A DNA stretch of 64,000 nt, taken from assembly GCF_964275005.1 (NCBI RefSeq), contig NC_092706.1:9036144-9100143 (forward strand), read 5' to 3'. The notes below the pieces were generated by a model. The model worked only from the letters and a program-made list of their open reading frames with translations, was not told the origin of the DNA and ran no database searches. The DNA comes from Diadema setosum (Eukaryota > Echinodermata > Echinoidea > Diadematoida > Diadematidae). Position numbers and translations under genes: made by a program. Shown piece by piece: positions 26,893 to 37,860 of the stretch (position 1 is the first letter of the stretch; each line of letters begins with the position of its first letter).

Positions 26893-29363
26893 TATTAAAC
26901 TTGGAAAATACTACGAGTGTGACTTTGACAGCCATGGTATCTCGGAAACAACGCAAAACATTCCCAGAGACTCGCGTTCTATAATGTCGCTTTCAACCTC
27001 AAACCATCAAGAGCGGCTGTCACACCTAGCATCACAACCAAAGTCTCTTTGTCCTTACTTGAATGGGATCATAATAACCGTGTAACACAGATTACATGTG
27101 TACTTACAGTCTTTTGTCATACATATAGCTTGGGCTGAAACTAGGTACGCGCATAAACACTCGGGTCAGGTGAGGCTGTTTAGAACCAGTTTCCATAGCG
27201 ATGAATGGCTATGACATCACTCTTTGGTTCTCTTAATTTGGTAACGGTATCTTTTAGCAAATAATTATTATTTGATGAAAGGTGTCTAAAGTTCATTACC
27301 ATGTTATTGTAAGGCATAATTTCCAAAGATCCAGCACCTGACAAACTATGTTTTCGGGAATTCCGAAGACCAGCTTTTGTTGAGCTTGTACCACTGGTAC
27401 TTTGATATTCAAAGTATTGTGTACAATTGAAATGGCGTTCTGAGGTGGTGTTTCCAAGAGGGTTGATTGTGTGTTGGTGTATGCGTTTTTGATGTTGTTA
27501 TTTCGTTTACCATTTTCTGACGTTGGTACCTCTGCATTTGCTTGACCGTTTGCTTGCCTGTATATCTTTTGGTATGTCTGTCTGTTGAAATGTGCCGGAT
27601 CTATTTAATGGATGTGATAGAGAGTACAAATGTGTCACAAATTGGAAGCCTTTTTGAAACTTTTTAGTTACTTCTTTGTTCTGAGGAGAGTACACATATA
27701 TACTTTGAAACACTACAAATGACATCATATCAAACAAACAAACAAACAAACAAAAAAAAGATGGCAAACTTTCCATCCCTCATCTCTCTCCAAGCAATAT
27801 TAAACTCTAAAAAAAAAAATAAAAAAAAAACAGACAAACAAACAAACCTGAATGTATCGACAGAACATTCATGCATATATACATATGATAGATTAAAAAA
27901 AAATAAAAATCTACCCTTTAAACACACGTACACATGCTTCAAATGTTCTTGAAAACATCGTTATCCTTGGACAGCAGTGAGCCAAGTCGATAGTTTAAGA
28001 TGTAATTATCTTTAATGTTTATTTGGCACATGTGCAAAGGATCAGAAAAATTCATCAGTATCATTTTGTGTATTTTCATATGACGGTTTGCCAAGGAAAT
28101 ACAAATGTTAATCGATGATATCCTGTAACTGAAAGCCTAAGGACAGATGTCGGTAAACAACCAAGGGTAGATTCATGTAAATGACAAGTTTCTGCCCTCA
28201 TTTCAGAGACACGTATGAGAAGACAGTAAATACGGAAGTGAAACAATTTTATTTCATTCAGCGCTTCATTCTTTTGCTCACTTCCAAAGCCTGGTCAAAT
28301 CTATCATCTACATTGGCAATATCCATTATTTCAAAATGTCAGCTCAAGCTTTAGCAAGTATCTCTCACAGTACTGTTTCAGACATCAACGACTTCTGTAC
28401 CACGCCTTACGTATGACGCGGTAGAAGGTTGCTGTTGTTATTAAAGTTAGCACAGCGGACTGGTTTTAAGATACGAAAGCACCCCAGAAGGAGATCAATA
28501 CAGTCCGACCTCTCCTATCCGGATATGTCGGGACCGGTGCTAATCCGGATAAGGGATTTGGCCGTATATGGGAGACTCGATGTTTGATACACAAAGCTGT
28601 CGATGAATGTGCCGTGCCCTGATTAGATTAATGAAACGTTTTCTGACATTGTTCATGCGATGATTTGGGGGTAGTGAACGAACCGTGATCAAACAATTGT
28701 GTGGCATAATCAGCATATAAAATTCATGTAGGTCACAAAGTAGTATTTCATTACATAATATTACAGGCAGGTGAGTGAATAGAACTTACAAAAATATAAT
28801 GCACAGAAGACAGCATGCAAGATCACAACGACAAATGGAAAAAAAAGAAGAATCACAGCCCTTGTTACATTCAAAAAGGTCTAATTTAAATCAAATTTCC
28901 GGAAATAAAAAGATACATTGCAATTGCTAAAAACCTGCCAGAAAATATGTGCCCTTGTAGCCCCTCAACATTCATAAAGGACATTGATACTGGCATACTA
29001 GGATTGGGCCTCATTTGTCTGCTTTTGAAGATAGTGTTTGGTTTTATATTATGACTAAATCAAATGTGAAGACCAATTCTCGTCAAATCGAACTATGCAA
29101 CAAAGATGTAAAATAAGTTACAGTAAATAACCTTCTTGATAAGAAGTCAGGTATTAAAGTGGTAATTTTGAAGAGTTGCAATTTCTTGATCTCATTGAAA
29201 CATTGCTATCACTTATGGTTTCAAGGAAACTAGTGGCAAGACAGGGTTCTTAAATGGGATTTAAAAAAGACAACAATTAGAGCATTATATTGTGTGTGAA
29301 GTTAAAAAATGTGATATACAATGTAATTATAAAATAGACCATTGTTGTATAATCAGTCATATA
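26893..29363. other. Intergenic, no gene recognised
   Basis: Contains the left end of another pogo-like MITE at about 28500-28575 (TA|CAGTCCGACCTCTCCTATCC), whose right end was not found, and A-rich (AAAC)n at 27735-27850. No exon-like segment was recognised. Confidence 0.5.
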
Positions 29364-30655
29364 CAGGTGACTCCCATTATAACAAAGTGTTAGGGATTAG
29401 CAGTTTATTAAAAAAAAAAAAAAAATGGTGTCGCATGAGGTCAACATGTTATATGATCTTCTCTGCATCAGATAAGAAGTTTTGGGCAGTATACGCCACT
29501 ATCCTTGATGAGCTCCAAGACAATTTTTACACCTGAATCTGCAGCATACAACCTACACTGAATATGAGCTGCAGACCCAAGAGACAACCTGGTAAACGGA
29601 GCAAAAAAAAGATGACATTAGCAACGACAGCAATATGGAAGACACAAACTTCACCACCACCAATTGGCGCCACCCCTGTCTGCACCCAAAGCTGCCGGGT
29701 CGGAACCCATTGGCCCCGATGCCGTGCTCACCGCTGCAATACTGTACTTGCTGCATATTTTAAAGAGGCATCACGCAACTTTGAGCAAATGATCAAGAGA
29801 GTAGTAGACTCACTTCTCGAAAGCATAAAGAGGGTATAAAGCGAGTCATCGACTTTGAAAGGCCAGTGCGTGGACGACCAGGAAAAGAAAAACATTACCC
29901 TGGAAAAGAAATTGGAGAAAATGGAGACTGACAAGGAAAAAATGAAAGGAGAAATTGCAAGACACAACGCAGAAGCAAACAAGGCCAAGCGGTTTTCACG
30001 TCGCAACAACTTCAGGATCATCGGGATAGAGGAGGCTGCCAAAGATGAGCGCGAAGACTGCATCGACATCGTCGAGAGAATCGTCAAGCAGCACTTCGAC
30101 ATGAATGTCAAGGTGGAGCGCGCCCATTGCAATGGAAAGAGAGGAGAGAAGCCAAGGCACATATTGGTGAAAGTCTTGTCCTACAGAGAGAAGGTGGAAA
30201 TCATGAAAAAATATGCACAAAAAAAAAGCTCAATAAGGAGAAATTCTGCATCACAGACGACCTCACAAAAGCCAAAGTGGTCACACAAGTCCTGCATCAC
30301 TACGCCCAGGGAACAAAACTCCTATTTCTTCACAGGAAAATGGCGTAATTCTAGTGGTCTTCGGCATGTGCTTTGATGTAAGTTTACATCACAGATGTAT
30401 TGTATATTGATGAAAATGATATCAATTGTTGAAAATATTCATATTATTGTTATTTTGCAAAATTCAATGAAATTGCAGAAAATGGATGCACTTGAAAAAA
30501 TGGCTTATAGAGAATATATCAAATCAAATATCAACATTTCATTTTTGCAACAAGAAAGTATACAATGATGTATAGATAATAATTTGGGCACCTGAATTTT
30601 TTCTTTGATACCTGAAGTTCATTATAACCAAGTTTGCTCTACCAGGAGGGCAATG
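29364..30655. mobile_element. pogo-like element carrying a LINE ORF1-like coding region
   Basis: The left end TA|CAGGTGACTCCCATTATAAC and the right end TTCATTATAACCAAG...GGAGGGCAATG|TA match the two ends of the 189-bp pogo-like MITEs elsewhere in this window. Between them, in place of the MITE centre, lies about 1 kb encoding an ORF1-like protein in the plus orientation (next entry). An A-run follows the left end at 29411-29425. Either a pogo-like element acquired the ORF1 segment, or a LINE fragment inserted into a MITE. Confidence 0.6.
29564..30376 (+). pseudogene. LINE-1-type ORF1 (Transposase_22-like) protein, frame-broken
   Basis: The second frame (29855-30376) encodes a charged coiled coil (EKKNITLEKKLEKMETDKEK) followed by RFSRRNNFRIIGIEE, VERAHCNG, PRHILVKVLSYREK. 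This is the order found in the RNA-binding RRM-like domain of L1-type ORF1 proteins. The N-terminal part (29564-29839) is in another frame, with a stop near 29838. After an A-run near 30220 the family motif continues in a third frame (KEKFCITDDLTKAKVV). So at least two frame breaks are visible and no RT follows. The intact protein would bind element RNA as a trimer (family knowledge). Confidence 0.7.
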
Positions 30656-30839
30656 TAGTAAAAATACGGTGAAACACTGAGTGACATAACAACTTTTCAT
30701 TACCTCATAATTTTCATTTAAAAAAAAATAAAAATGTGAGCATAGGAAATTAGCATACTGTCTCACAGAGCATACATGTTTCATTAGCAAAGAATGTGTT
30801 CTTCTGACCTCTGGAAATAGGACATCAATACACCCGATA

Positions 30840-31021
30840 CAGTGGACTCTTGTTAAATGAAGTCCTCAGGACCAACAGTTCTCTTTTGTTACACTGAAAT
30901 TTCATCATAATCGAACAGTAATGTATACAAAGAGATATACATAAGAATTTTGGGACCTGAATTTCACTTCTTTGCAACAAGAATTTGTTATAACCGTGAT
31001 CGTTAGAACGGGAGTACACTG
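30840..31021. mobile_element. pogo/Tigger-like MITE, TA-flanked
   Basis: TA|CAGTGGACTCTTGTTAAATG ... AGAACGGGAGTACACTG|TA, 182 bp. Its end lies about 85 bp from the PRIM2 stop codon, within the expected 3' UTR of that gene. Confidence 0.85.
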
Positions 31022-31106
31022 TACACACGTATATGGTAATTAAAGAAAGCATCTATAGTAAGTACTGTATAGACAGCTAAAGGCAAGGTTCATATTAGAT
31101 TAGAGA

Positions 31107-32378
31107 TCACGTTATGCCATTTGTCATCTTGATGAGGCTAAAGTAAAAGTCAGAAGGCCTTATGATGGTCGGGTTCACTTCATCCCATCTGCCCTCTTTA
31201 AAAATGGGCGGGGCACTAGCCCTGTCACAACAGGTTGAAGAGCAGTGCTCACTGCACCCTCCAGCATTTAACGGGAGGTTGCTTTCACACCTGTCCAAGC
31301 GAGCTGCCACTGTGCCCCCTTCTTCTGGCATTGAAACTTCCGTTTCATGATCGCATGTCTCTGTCCTATCTCTTCCTGCCCTCACAACTCCATCAAGACT
31401 GACGTGGGATTTACTGCATGCTGGCAGGGCACCGCTTCTATTGTCTTCAGAGGCAAACTGTGAAGAGGGTTCCTGATTCCTGGGTGACCTAGCTTGCCTC
31501 TCAGAGTATGGATGCACTTTCTCTTTTGACTCATCTGTTCCCTCAGTCATCAACTTGTGCCGCTCTTTTGTCATTAAAGAGTCGTGCTGTTGTATCGTTG
31601 GTTTTACGCTGGATGCGAGGGTCCCTTCCTCAACCTTTTTGACCCGAGGTACACGGTGTACATCTAATCGTAGGAATTTTGTGCATTCTTGATTTGAAAC
31701 TGAACATTCCCTCTTCAGTATGTGGTCAGCTGCTTCACAATTCTTTTTGTTGTTGTTGTTGTTGCCACTCAGGGTGGACAGTGACCGGCAATTTCTGCTC
31801 TCAAGACAGATCCTAACACTTGCCGAATGTTTGTCATGCAACATAGAGATCCTGTCTGAAGTAAGCTTTTCATTGCATAGTTCCTCATATATTAAGCTTC
31901 TGTCACGCAGTTCAATGACATTGTGCTTGCCATCTTTCAAACACTCACAGGGAATATTCCTTCCTACACTGCACGGACACTGATGTCCAATCTTTTCTCC
32001 AGTTGTTGCGCGAGTATGACAACCGTCGACTTTTATCGCACTTGTGTAAACCTCACGGGGGATTCCCACGCCAGGAAGATCGCTACTTGAGCAGATTCCA
32101 TCCCCACAAGAACCATGAGGGGAACACGTCTCCAGTGAAACCCTCTTTTGCTTACATTCGCCATCCTCCACATCACTGCATCTCTCGCTTGCCCTATCCA
32201 TTCTGTGATGGAGGATCTTGCCGCAAGCTCTTTGGAAGCATCCCCTCTTTCTTTCATGAAGGACCTGGTCCCTCTGCGACCCAGCCAGATCCTCCAAGTC
32301 CAAGATCTGCTGGATGCTGGCATCGTCGAAATGTTTCAGTGGGCATCCTCCTTCCTCCCCGAAACCAAGTTGCATCCC
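31107..32378 (-). CDS. PRIM2: PRIM2 exon 4: last Fe-S cysteines and long tail
   Basis: 424 codons including the stop. The first ~65 codons carry GGCPLKHFDD and CFQRACGKILHH (Cys401, Cys441). The remaining ~357 codons stay open without a break, although this region has no recognised domain. Acceptor TTTGACAG. Confidence 0.85.
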   Translation of the reverse strand, partial: GMQLGFGEEGGCPLKHFDDASIQQILDLEDLAGSQRDQVLHERKRGCFQRACGKILHHRMDRASERCSDVEDGECKQKRVSLETCSPHGSCGDGICSSSDLPGVGIPREVYTSAIKVDGCHTRATTGEKIGHQCPCSVGRNIPCECLKDGKHNVIELRDRSLIYEELCNEKLTSDRISMLHDKHSASVRICLESRNCRSLSTLSGNNNNNKKNCEAADHILKRECSVSNQECTKFLRLDVHRVPRVKKVEEGTLASSVKPTIQQHDSLMTKERHKLMTEGTDESKEKVHPYSERQARSPRNQEPSSQFASEDNRSGALPACSKSHVSLDGVVRAGRDRTETCDHETEVSMPEEGGTVAARLDRCESNLPLNAGGCSEHCSSTCCDRASAPPIFKEGRWDEVNPTIIRPSDFYFSLIKMTNGIT

Positions 32379-35300
32379 CTGTCAAAGGAATATAGCAATG
32401 TGCACAGACAAAGGAGCCAGATTGGTGTTACTTGAACTCTAAAATAATATTACAATCACAAATAAACAAATCTGAGTATCTACAAGTCAAGAGTTCATGA
32501 GAGATTTGTAAAGTTGCAGTCATCACACTACAGTTCAGCTCTTCCTTACTTTTTTCTCATTAATTTTCATTCAAAAGAGGAAAGGACAGGCATAGGACAG
32601 ATTACACCTAATGGCTTACCTGTTCATACACAAATACAGTCAAACCTGCTGTAGTAATCACCTGTCTATCAACGACCACTTCATGTCCATATGGATATCC
32701 CTCCAAAGAAAACTTGTACACTGTACCTTGGAACATGTGCACAGCAACTCTCTGCCTAATGCAACTTACAATCACAGATTTGGTTTTAACTAGACTATCG
32801 AAAGGTTCACATGACTGTGGAGCAGTGTATAAAAGCAGCGCATCCAGCTTACTAGAGCATTGTTGGAATTTGCATTGAACAAAATAAACTGTCAGCAAAA
32901 CTTGCTTACAGCTAAAGCAACAGGGGATTTTTGCAATAGTACGGCCATTAGCTATTACACAATCTACATTGCAGTGTATACATTGTATAAATCTAATATC
33001 TAGGTGTAATCATATGGGACAGCAAAATCGTCTCTTATCACAAAGGCTACAACAATGAACTTGTCCGTAACAACTTATACTGACTACATTACATGTTTCC
33101 CAAGAGTGGTCATTCTTGACAGGTTTGGCTGTAGTTGTCTGTCCAACAAAAGGTACCAATATACAATGTATGCAGGTTACAGGGAATATGGTGGGTGAGC
33201 ATCAAATATCTTTGTTTACTTAAATTCTTTTATATTTCACATTTTGAAACTGTGTTCACTCACACACGTCCAACAAGAGCCCCATACCTGAATAGATCTG
33301 CAGCTGTGAGCTCTGTAGTTTGTCCTTGACCCCTCAAGACCGTACAGGTGCCTGATGTTGTAGGTGTACCTCTTCCAGTCTCTGGCCCAGGAGTGCTGGC
33401 ATCCTCCTGTACTACCATGGCAACCGGATGGCTGGCTATATTCTGACTTCCAGAGCTGGATGGCATCATCAACAGGAAGTCCAATTTCTTTGAGGAAAAG
33501 TGTGTACTGGACCTACATGGGGGATAAAAAATACACACATTGAAACAAGAAAACAAATTTTACTGAAGCCCTGGAAAAATATCAAGATTATGACAGTGTC
33601 CCCAAAGTTAGTGTCCACAGTACAGTGGCATACTCATATATTTACATTTAACATGCACGTAACAAGCTGAGCAAAAAAGACAAAAGAAGTTTCATTGCAC
33701 AATACATCATGTACTCAACAATTTCATCTCAGTGTTTGACTTTGTGGGAAACACTACAGCACTAGAAGTTGTACTAAGCTATTACATTATATCACAAAGC
33801 AACATCCATATTCATGATGTGGTAATGAATAGAAATGCATGGGAAACAATGCACTGTGACATTATACTGTAAGGTTGTAAACAATATAAAAGCTAGATGT
33901 GTTTGTCTCATTAATTCTCATCTAATAACATAAAACACACATACATTTACACACAATCAATTATTACTTTCAAACGTTCAACTAGTGCAAGGAAGAGCAA
34001 AGGAGATCAAACACTAGCAACTATTGTGGCCACATTTCCACATATCTTCGTTCTCTAGACTTTTAAAGCTCATAGCACTTTTACTAAGTATAGAACATCA
34101 AACAACAATTAACGTCAGTTCTTTAGAGGTGGCCAATTTAAATGGAGAAGCAGCAAGTTACAGATTTCTTCTGATGTACATGTATGTATGTTATCACTTT
34201 ACCCGAGAAAAGTGGCGGAGGCGATGTTTCTTCCTCAGCATTCTGTGTAGATGCCTCATGCAGGGGGGAAAGAAATGATGGAGACTGTCCAACTGGCTTC
34301 CTTGGATGCTGCCTTGGGATGAAGTGGGCAGACCGCTTCCAGTCCCCATCGGCATCCTGAAGAACCTAGCTCTGACATCTCTGTACAAGCTCTGCATGCG
34401 GTCATCGTCCAGGAGGTGCTCCTGGGAATGGATACTAGCGATAGCCACGCCCTTCCTCACGATGTCCTCGAACAAGGTTGCCATGACAATGTGGAGATTG
34501 GAAAAGGGGACGAGGGCAGTGCCCCGCTCTAGCCTGACCTGGCGAGATGCCACGAGGCATGCGGCATGCTGAAACGGGATGCCAAAGGTGTCGCGTGAGT
34601 ATTCCATATAGCACTGAATCACATCACGCCAGGACCCCTTGGCTTTAAGCGTTCTGCCGAGAACATCATGGAGGTTATTCAGGGCATCAGAGTACTTCCT
34701 GTGGGCCATAGAGGTGACAGACACTGCCACTGATGTTTCAGCCCTGCCCTTGCTCGGAGATGTGGTGTCACGGCATGCCTGTTGTGTCTTGATTTTGGAC
34801 AAGAAGCGGTAAGTGGAGCTGAGTAGAGTGGTGAGTTCGGCTGAATTCATGCTGGCAAATCGATGGCAGAAGAGTTCAGTTTCAGATCTAATGAAGAACG
34901 AGGAGGCTTCTGCATCACAGCTACAGATCAACCTACATGGAGAGCACAACACATTACATTCACAAAAGTTCACATATACTCAAATTTTGTATGAAGAATG
35001 ACATTTCAGCTACTGGATTACACCCTTTACCCTAGATTTTCAAGGGATCAAGCACATGCAGAGAATATCATACTGAACTCGATGATGACTTTCATTCTCA
35101 CTGAAAGCATTACAACATGTCATAATAAAGGGTCTTGTCATCACAATTATGTACCATAGATCTGCCCAGTACAAGTTAAAACATATTTCCTTCAACACCA
35201 AGTTTACAAAGGACATTGATGAGGCACAGCATTTAGCCCATGGGTGTTCGTAGGTACTAGGTACTGTAAGACTAGACTAAGGATTTCCTGTTCTATGTGT

Positions 35301-35893
35301 CCACAGGTTAATTAGGTTGCATCATAGTGATTTAAAAACAAAAACAAAAACAAATGAACTGAAAGTGATCTGCATTCCAAAAATGGGGTCTAGGGCAATT
35401 ACTCCCAGGGCAATTACCCCGGACCCTTCCCCTGGCCCTAATCCTAATCCTAATCCTGAACCTAATCCTAACCCTAAACCTAACCCTAATCTTTACTCTA
35501 ACCTTACCACTAACCAGAATTTAGCCAGGGGGTAATTGCCCTCGGGGGGTAATTGCCCTGATACGCAAAAATGCTCTCCTCTTATATTCCTCCTCCCAAT
35601 TTAAGTCCACCATTTCTTACTCATTCTCTTTTACTCTCTAGTGGTGTTTTCTACATCCTGACTTTCTGCTGCATTACTTGCCTGAGCAGGAAATGAGATG
35701 TGCGGTCCTTTCGAGATCCCTCAATGAGACAGTCTGAGTCGATGGCAGTTGATCCTTTCTCCAGGAGAAGTTGGAAATCCTTTGCATCTGCACACGAGAG
35801 CACTTCCCCAAGAAAGCTCATCCGTCTGGAGGTGTACAGTCGCATCTTTTCCAGCGAGCTTTTTCCCCCCGGAGGCTTGATGTAGAATGCCAT
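31107..35893 (-). CDS. PRIM2: DNA primase large subunit (p58), four exons, with long C-terminal extension
   Basis: Exons on the minus strand: 35893-35682, 34932-34203, 33512-33288, 32378-31107; 2439 nt, 812 aa. The regulatory subunit of primase in the DNA polymerase alpha complex; it starts RNA primers at nuclear replication origins and lagging strands. N-domain motifs: FYIKPPGG, DRTSHFLLRL, FFIRSETELF. The C-domain has all four 4Fe-4S cysteines in conserved context: Cys295 (FPPCMR), Cys385 (AHSCRS), Cys401 (GGCPLKHF) and Cys441 (RACGKI), plus YNIRHLYG. Human p58 is 509 aa. Here the conserved part ends near residue 455, and about 357 further residues, rich in Cys, Arg, Glu and Ser, show no recognisable domain. 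The N terminus starts at MAFYIKPP, lacking about 25 residues present in human p58. A possible 5' UTR 3' splice site (TCTCACAG) ends at 35965. Intron 1 fits the frame only as GC-AG. Confidence 0.9.
32637..33131. mobile_element. pogo-like MITE in PRIM2 intron 3, TA-flanked
   Basis: TA|CAGTCAAACCTGCTGTAGTA ... TTGACAGGTTTGGCTG|TA. Inner arms ACGACCAC and GTGGTCATT also pair. Confidence 0.75.
33288..33512 (-). CDS. PRIM2: PRIM2 exon 3: Fe-S domain middle
   Basis: 75 codons, phase 0. It encodes VQYTLFLKEIGLPVDDAIQL, then YTYNIRHLYGLEGSRTNYRA and HSC (Cys385). Between them lies QPSGCHGSTGGCQHSWARDW, where the human protein has a Cys-free K/M/D-rich stretch. Confidence 0.88.
33513..34202. other. 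PRIM2 intron 2, no feature recognised
   Basis: AT-rich intron; no repeat or coding segment recognised. Confidence 0.6.
34203..34932 (-). CDS. PRIM2: PRIM2 exon 2: N-terminal domain and first Fe-S cysteine
   Basis: 730 nt, phase 2 to 0. It includes FFIRSETELFCHRF, LERGTALVPFSNLH and FPPCMRHLHRMLRKKHRLRH (Cys295). Acceptor CATGTAG, donor CGG|GTAAAG. Confidence 0.88.
35391..35563. mobile_element. MITE in PRIM2 intron 1 with telomere-like interior
   Basis: Termini TAGGGCAATTACTCCCAGGG and GGGGTAATTGCCCTGATA form an inverted repeat, each containing the GGGCAATTAC motif twice. The interior is a degenerate CCTAAT/CCCTAA array. Confidence 0.75.
35682..35893 (-). CDS. PRIM2: PRIM2 exon 1: N-terminal domain start
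   Basis: 212 nt, phase 0 to 2. The ATG at 35893 is preceded in frame by a stop five codons upstream, so it is the likely start unless a further coding exon joins at the TTCAG just before it. It ends CTCAG|GCAAGT: the donor is GC with otherwise perfect consensus, and joining to exon 2 gives LLR-LICSCD. Confidence 0.82.
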
Positions 35894-35964
35894 CACTGAA
35901 CGATCTCATGATCAGTGCTCAACTTGAATTATACATGCCATCTCCTGAACATCATGCTTCTTTC
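35894..35964 (-). promoter_or_regulatory. PRIM2: Probable PRIM2 5' UTR segment with upstream ORF
   Basis: The segment follows a good 3' splice site (TTGTCTCACAG, ending 35965). It contains ATGATG starting an 8-codon uORF (MMFRRWHV, stop) and ends at the MAFYIKPP start codon. Confidence 0.45.
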
Positions 35965-36278
35965 CTGTGAGACAAGAAAAATGGACATTTTGAAATAACA
36001 CTTGAAAAGACCATGCCTGACCTAATATCTTACTGTGGTAAACTAACTGCAGAGTACTCTAAATGTCACACCTTCAAACTAACTCACTGTGTTAGTTAAT
36101 CAATTAATGAGGACAGACCAATGTGCATTGAATCAAATGAGGAGATAGAGACATTCTTGTCAGCAGTACTTTTTCCATATTATTATCAGACTGTCAAAGA
36201 ACAACTCTGTATCTTGTGAGGACATGGTGTCGATTGTGTACACTGCACTGTCATAAATGTAATCAATTATTGATATTT

Positions 36279-36926
36279 GTGACCCTGCATCACAAAATCA
36301 ACAAAAAGCCACCAGACATGGATATTTAGTTAAGGGCAGATTCTGAAATAGCAGACTCTTTGGCTTAAAATGATGTATAACTCAATTCAAATGGACTCCC
36401 CTAACCTACCTAAATACTGGAAAGAAAGCACACACTCTGGAAAAGTGTGAATTGAGAAAAGAGGCTCTGAAGTAGAGGGTCTTTTCAAGCACTTAATCTT
36501 TCACCAAACCGCGCTAGCTGTGCGATGAAAGGGACCAAATACAGGATGTCAACCACCGGAGCAACAACAATGAAGGGATTATTAGATTAAGAAATTGAGC
36601 ATGTTGTATCAACACATTCTGTCCATGATTAATGCCAATTTATAAAGCAGTAGCAATATCCTTTCAAAACTTCTTAGACTTGAAAGTGAAGAGTGTACAA
36701 AGGACTTCAAGAAATAAAAAGGGGCCTACCTGAAGATTCTATACTCTCTCCCCCAAAAAGGAGTTGTAGAAAAACTGCTGAAAAAAAAAAAATTCCCATT
36801 CATGTTACGATCCAAAACTAAAGAATAATGTAGAAGAAAGATAGCTCTTTCAGAAAATATGAAAAACTCAAGATTGACATAGTTGACCCATTTCACCTTT
36901 TTGTTTGTTTTGTGGTGCACGGTCAC
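36279..36926. mobile_element. GTGACC-type MITE, uninterrupted copy
   Basis: Left GTGACCCTGCATCACAAAAT, right TTTTGTGGTGCACGGTCAC, flanked by perfect ATTT direct repeats. This is the intact counterpart of the split copy at 12637-13690. Confidence 0.85.
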
Positions 36927-37568
36927 ATTTGAACTCACCAATCAAACTAATAATAGAATAATAAATTATGAAAGATGGCCAATTGCAGTGCCTGCCCTCT
37001 GTGAGCTGTGCTGTGGTGCATGGTCTTAATGGTGGAGGTCAAAAATATTCAAAACCCTGAACTTAATAATGGTCTATAAAATGAGACTTTTTATAGGTGG
37101 GACTGTCTGTGGTGCGAGGAATCAAGCATGAAGCAAATGAGGAAGAAAATTGCAAAGTCACTCCATTAACATGTACTTGTAGACCTAGACCATTCCAATT
37201 TTTTACTGATATCAACTGGTTGGGTCTGGGCCACTGGGGATAAGCGGAAGGAATTAATACCGCCGTATAATGTGGCAATGCATGTCTTTCATTAGTTTGA
37301 ACTTTATACTTTACTTACTTTTACTTTTAGTTTTCCGGAACGATGGTGTAGGACAGAGCCTGTTCATCGATCAGGTAGAGTTATCTCTTGATGCTCTCTT
37401 TCCAATCAAGCAATTGTCCGGCGCTGTTACCCTTCTAATACAATTAACAGCTCAACTTCTATTGCGTATTTGTGTTATTACCAAAAATGGCCTATGGCAG
37501 GAGTTGACAGCTACTGGAGACCAAGAGCATTATGTACCAATACACATACATGTAATGACTATAATCAG

Positions 37569-37860
37569 TCATAAGCAAACACAACATCTTTCCAGTGCTT
37601 GTCTAGCCTATTCTTAAAGGCATTTATGGAACAAGCAGAGACCACTTCTTCTGGGAGAGAGTTCCACATACCAACAACTCTGTTAGCAAAGAAATACTTT
37701 CTGACATCTAACCTTGCAAACCGCTTTCCCAGTTTCATGGAATGACCACGTGTTCATCCATTACTATTATGAGAGAACATGTCAACCTTTGTGTGATAGT
37801 GTCCATGTAGATACTTGTACACATCAATCATGTCCCCTCTTTTTCGCCTAGCCATATAGG
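37569..37860 (-). mobile_element. LINE reverse-transcriptase C-terminal fragment
   Basis: The minus-strand translation reads RRKRGDMIDVYKYLHGHY, one in-frame TGA near 37755, RGHSMKLGKRFARLDVRKYF, ANRVVGMWNSLPEEVV and SINAFKNRLDKHWKD, then stop at 37569. This is the standard C terminus of CR1/L2/Rex-type LINE RT proteins. Only this end is present. Confidence 0.8.
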
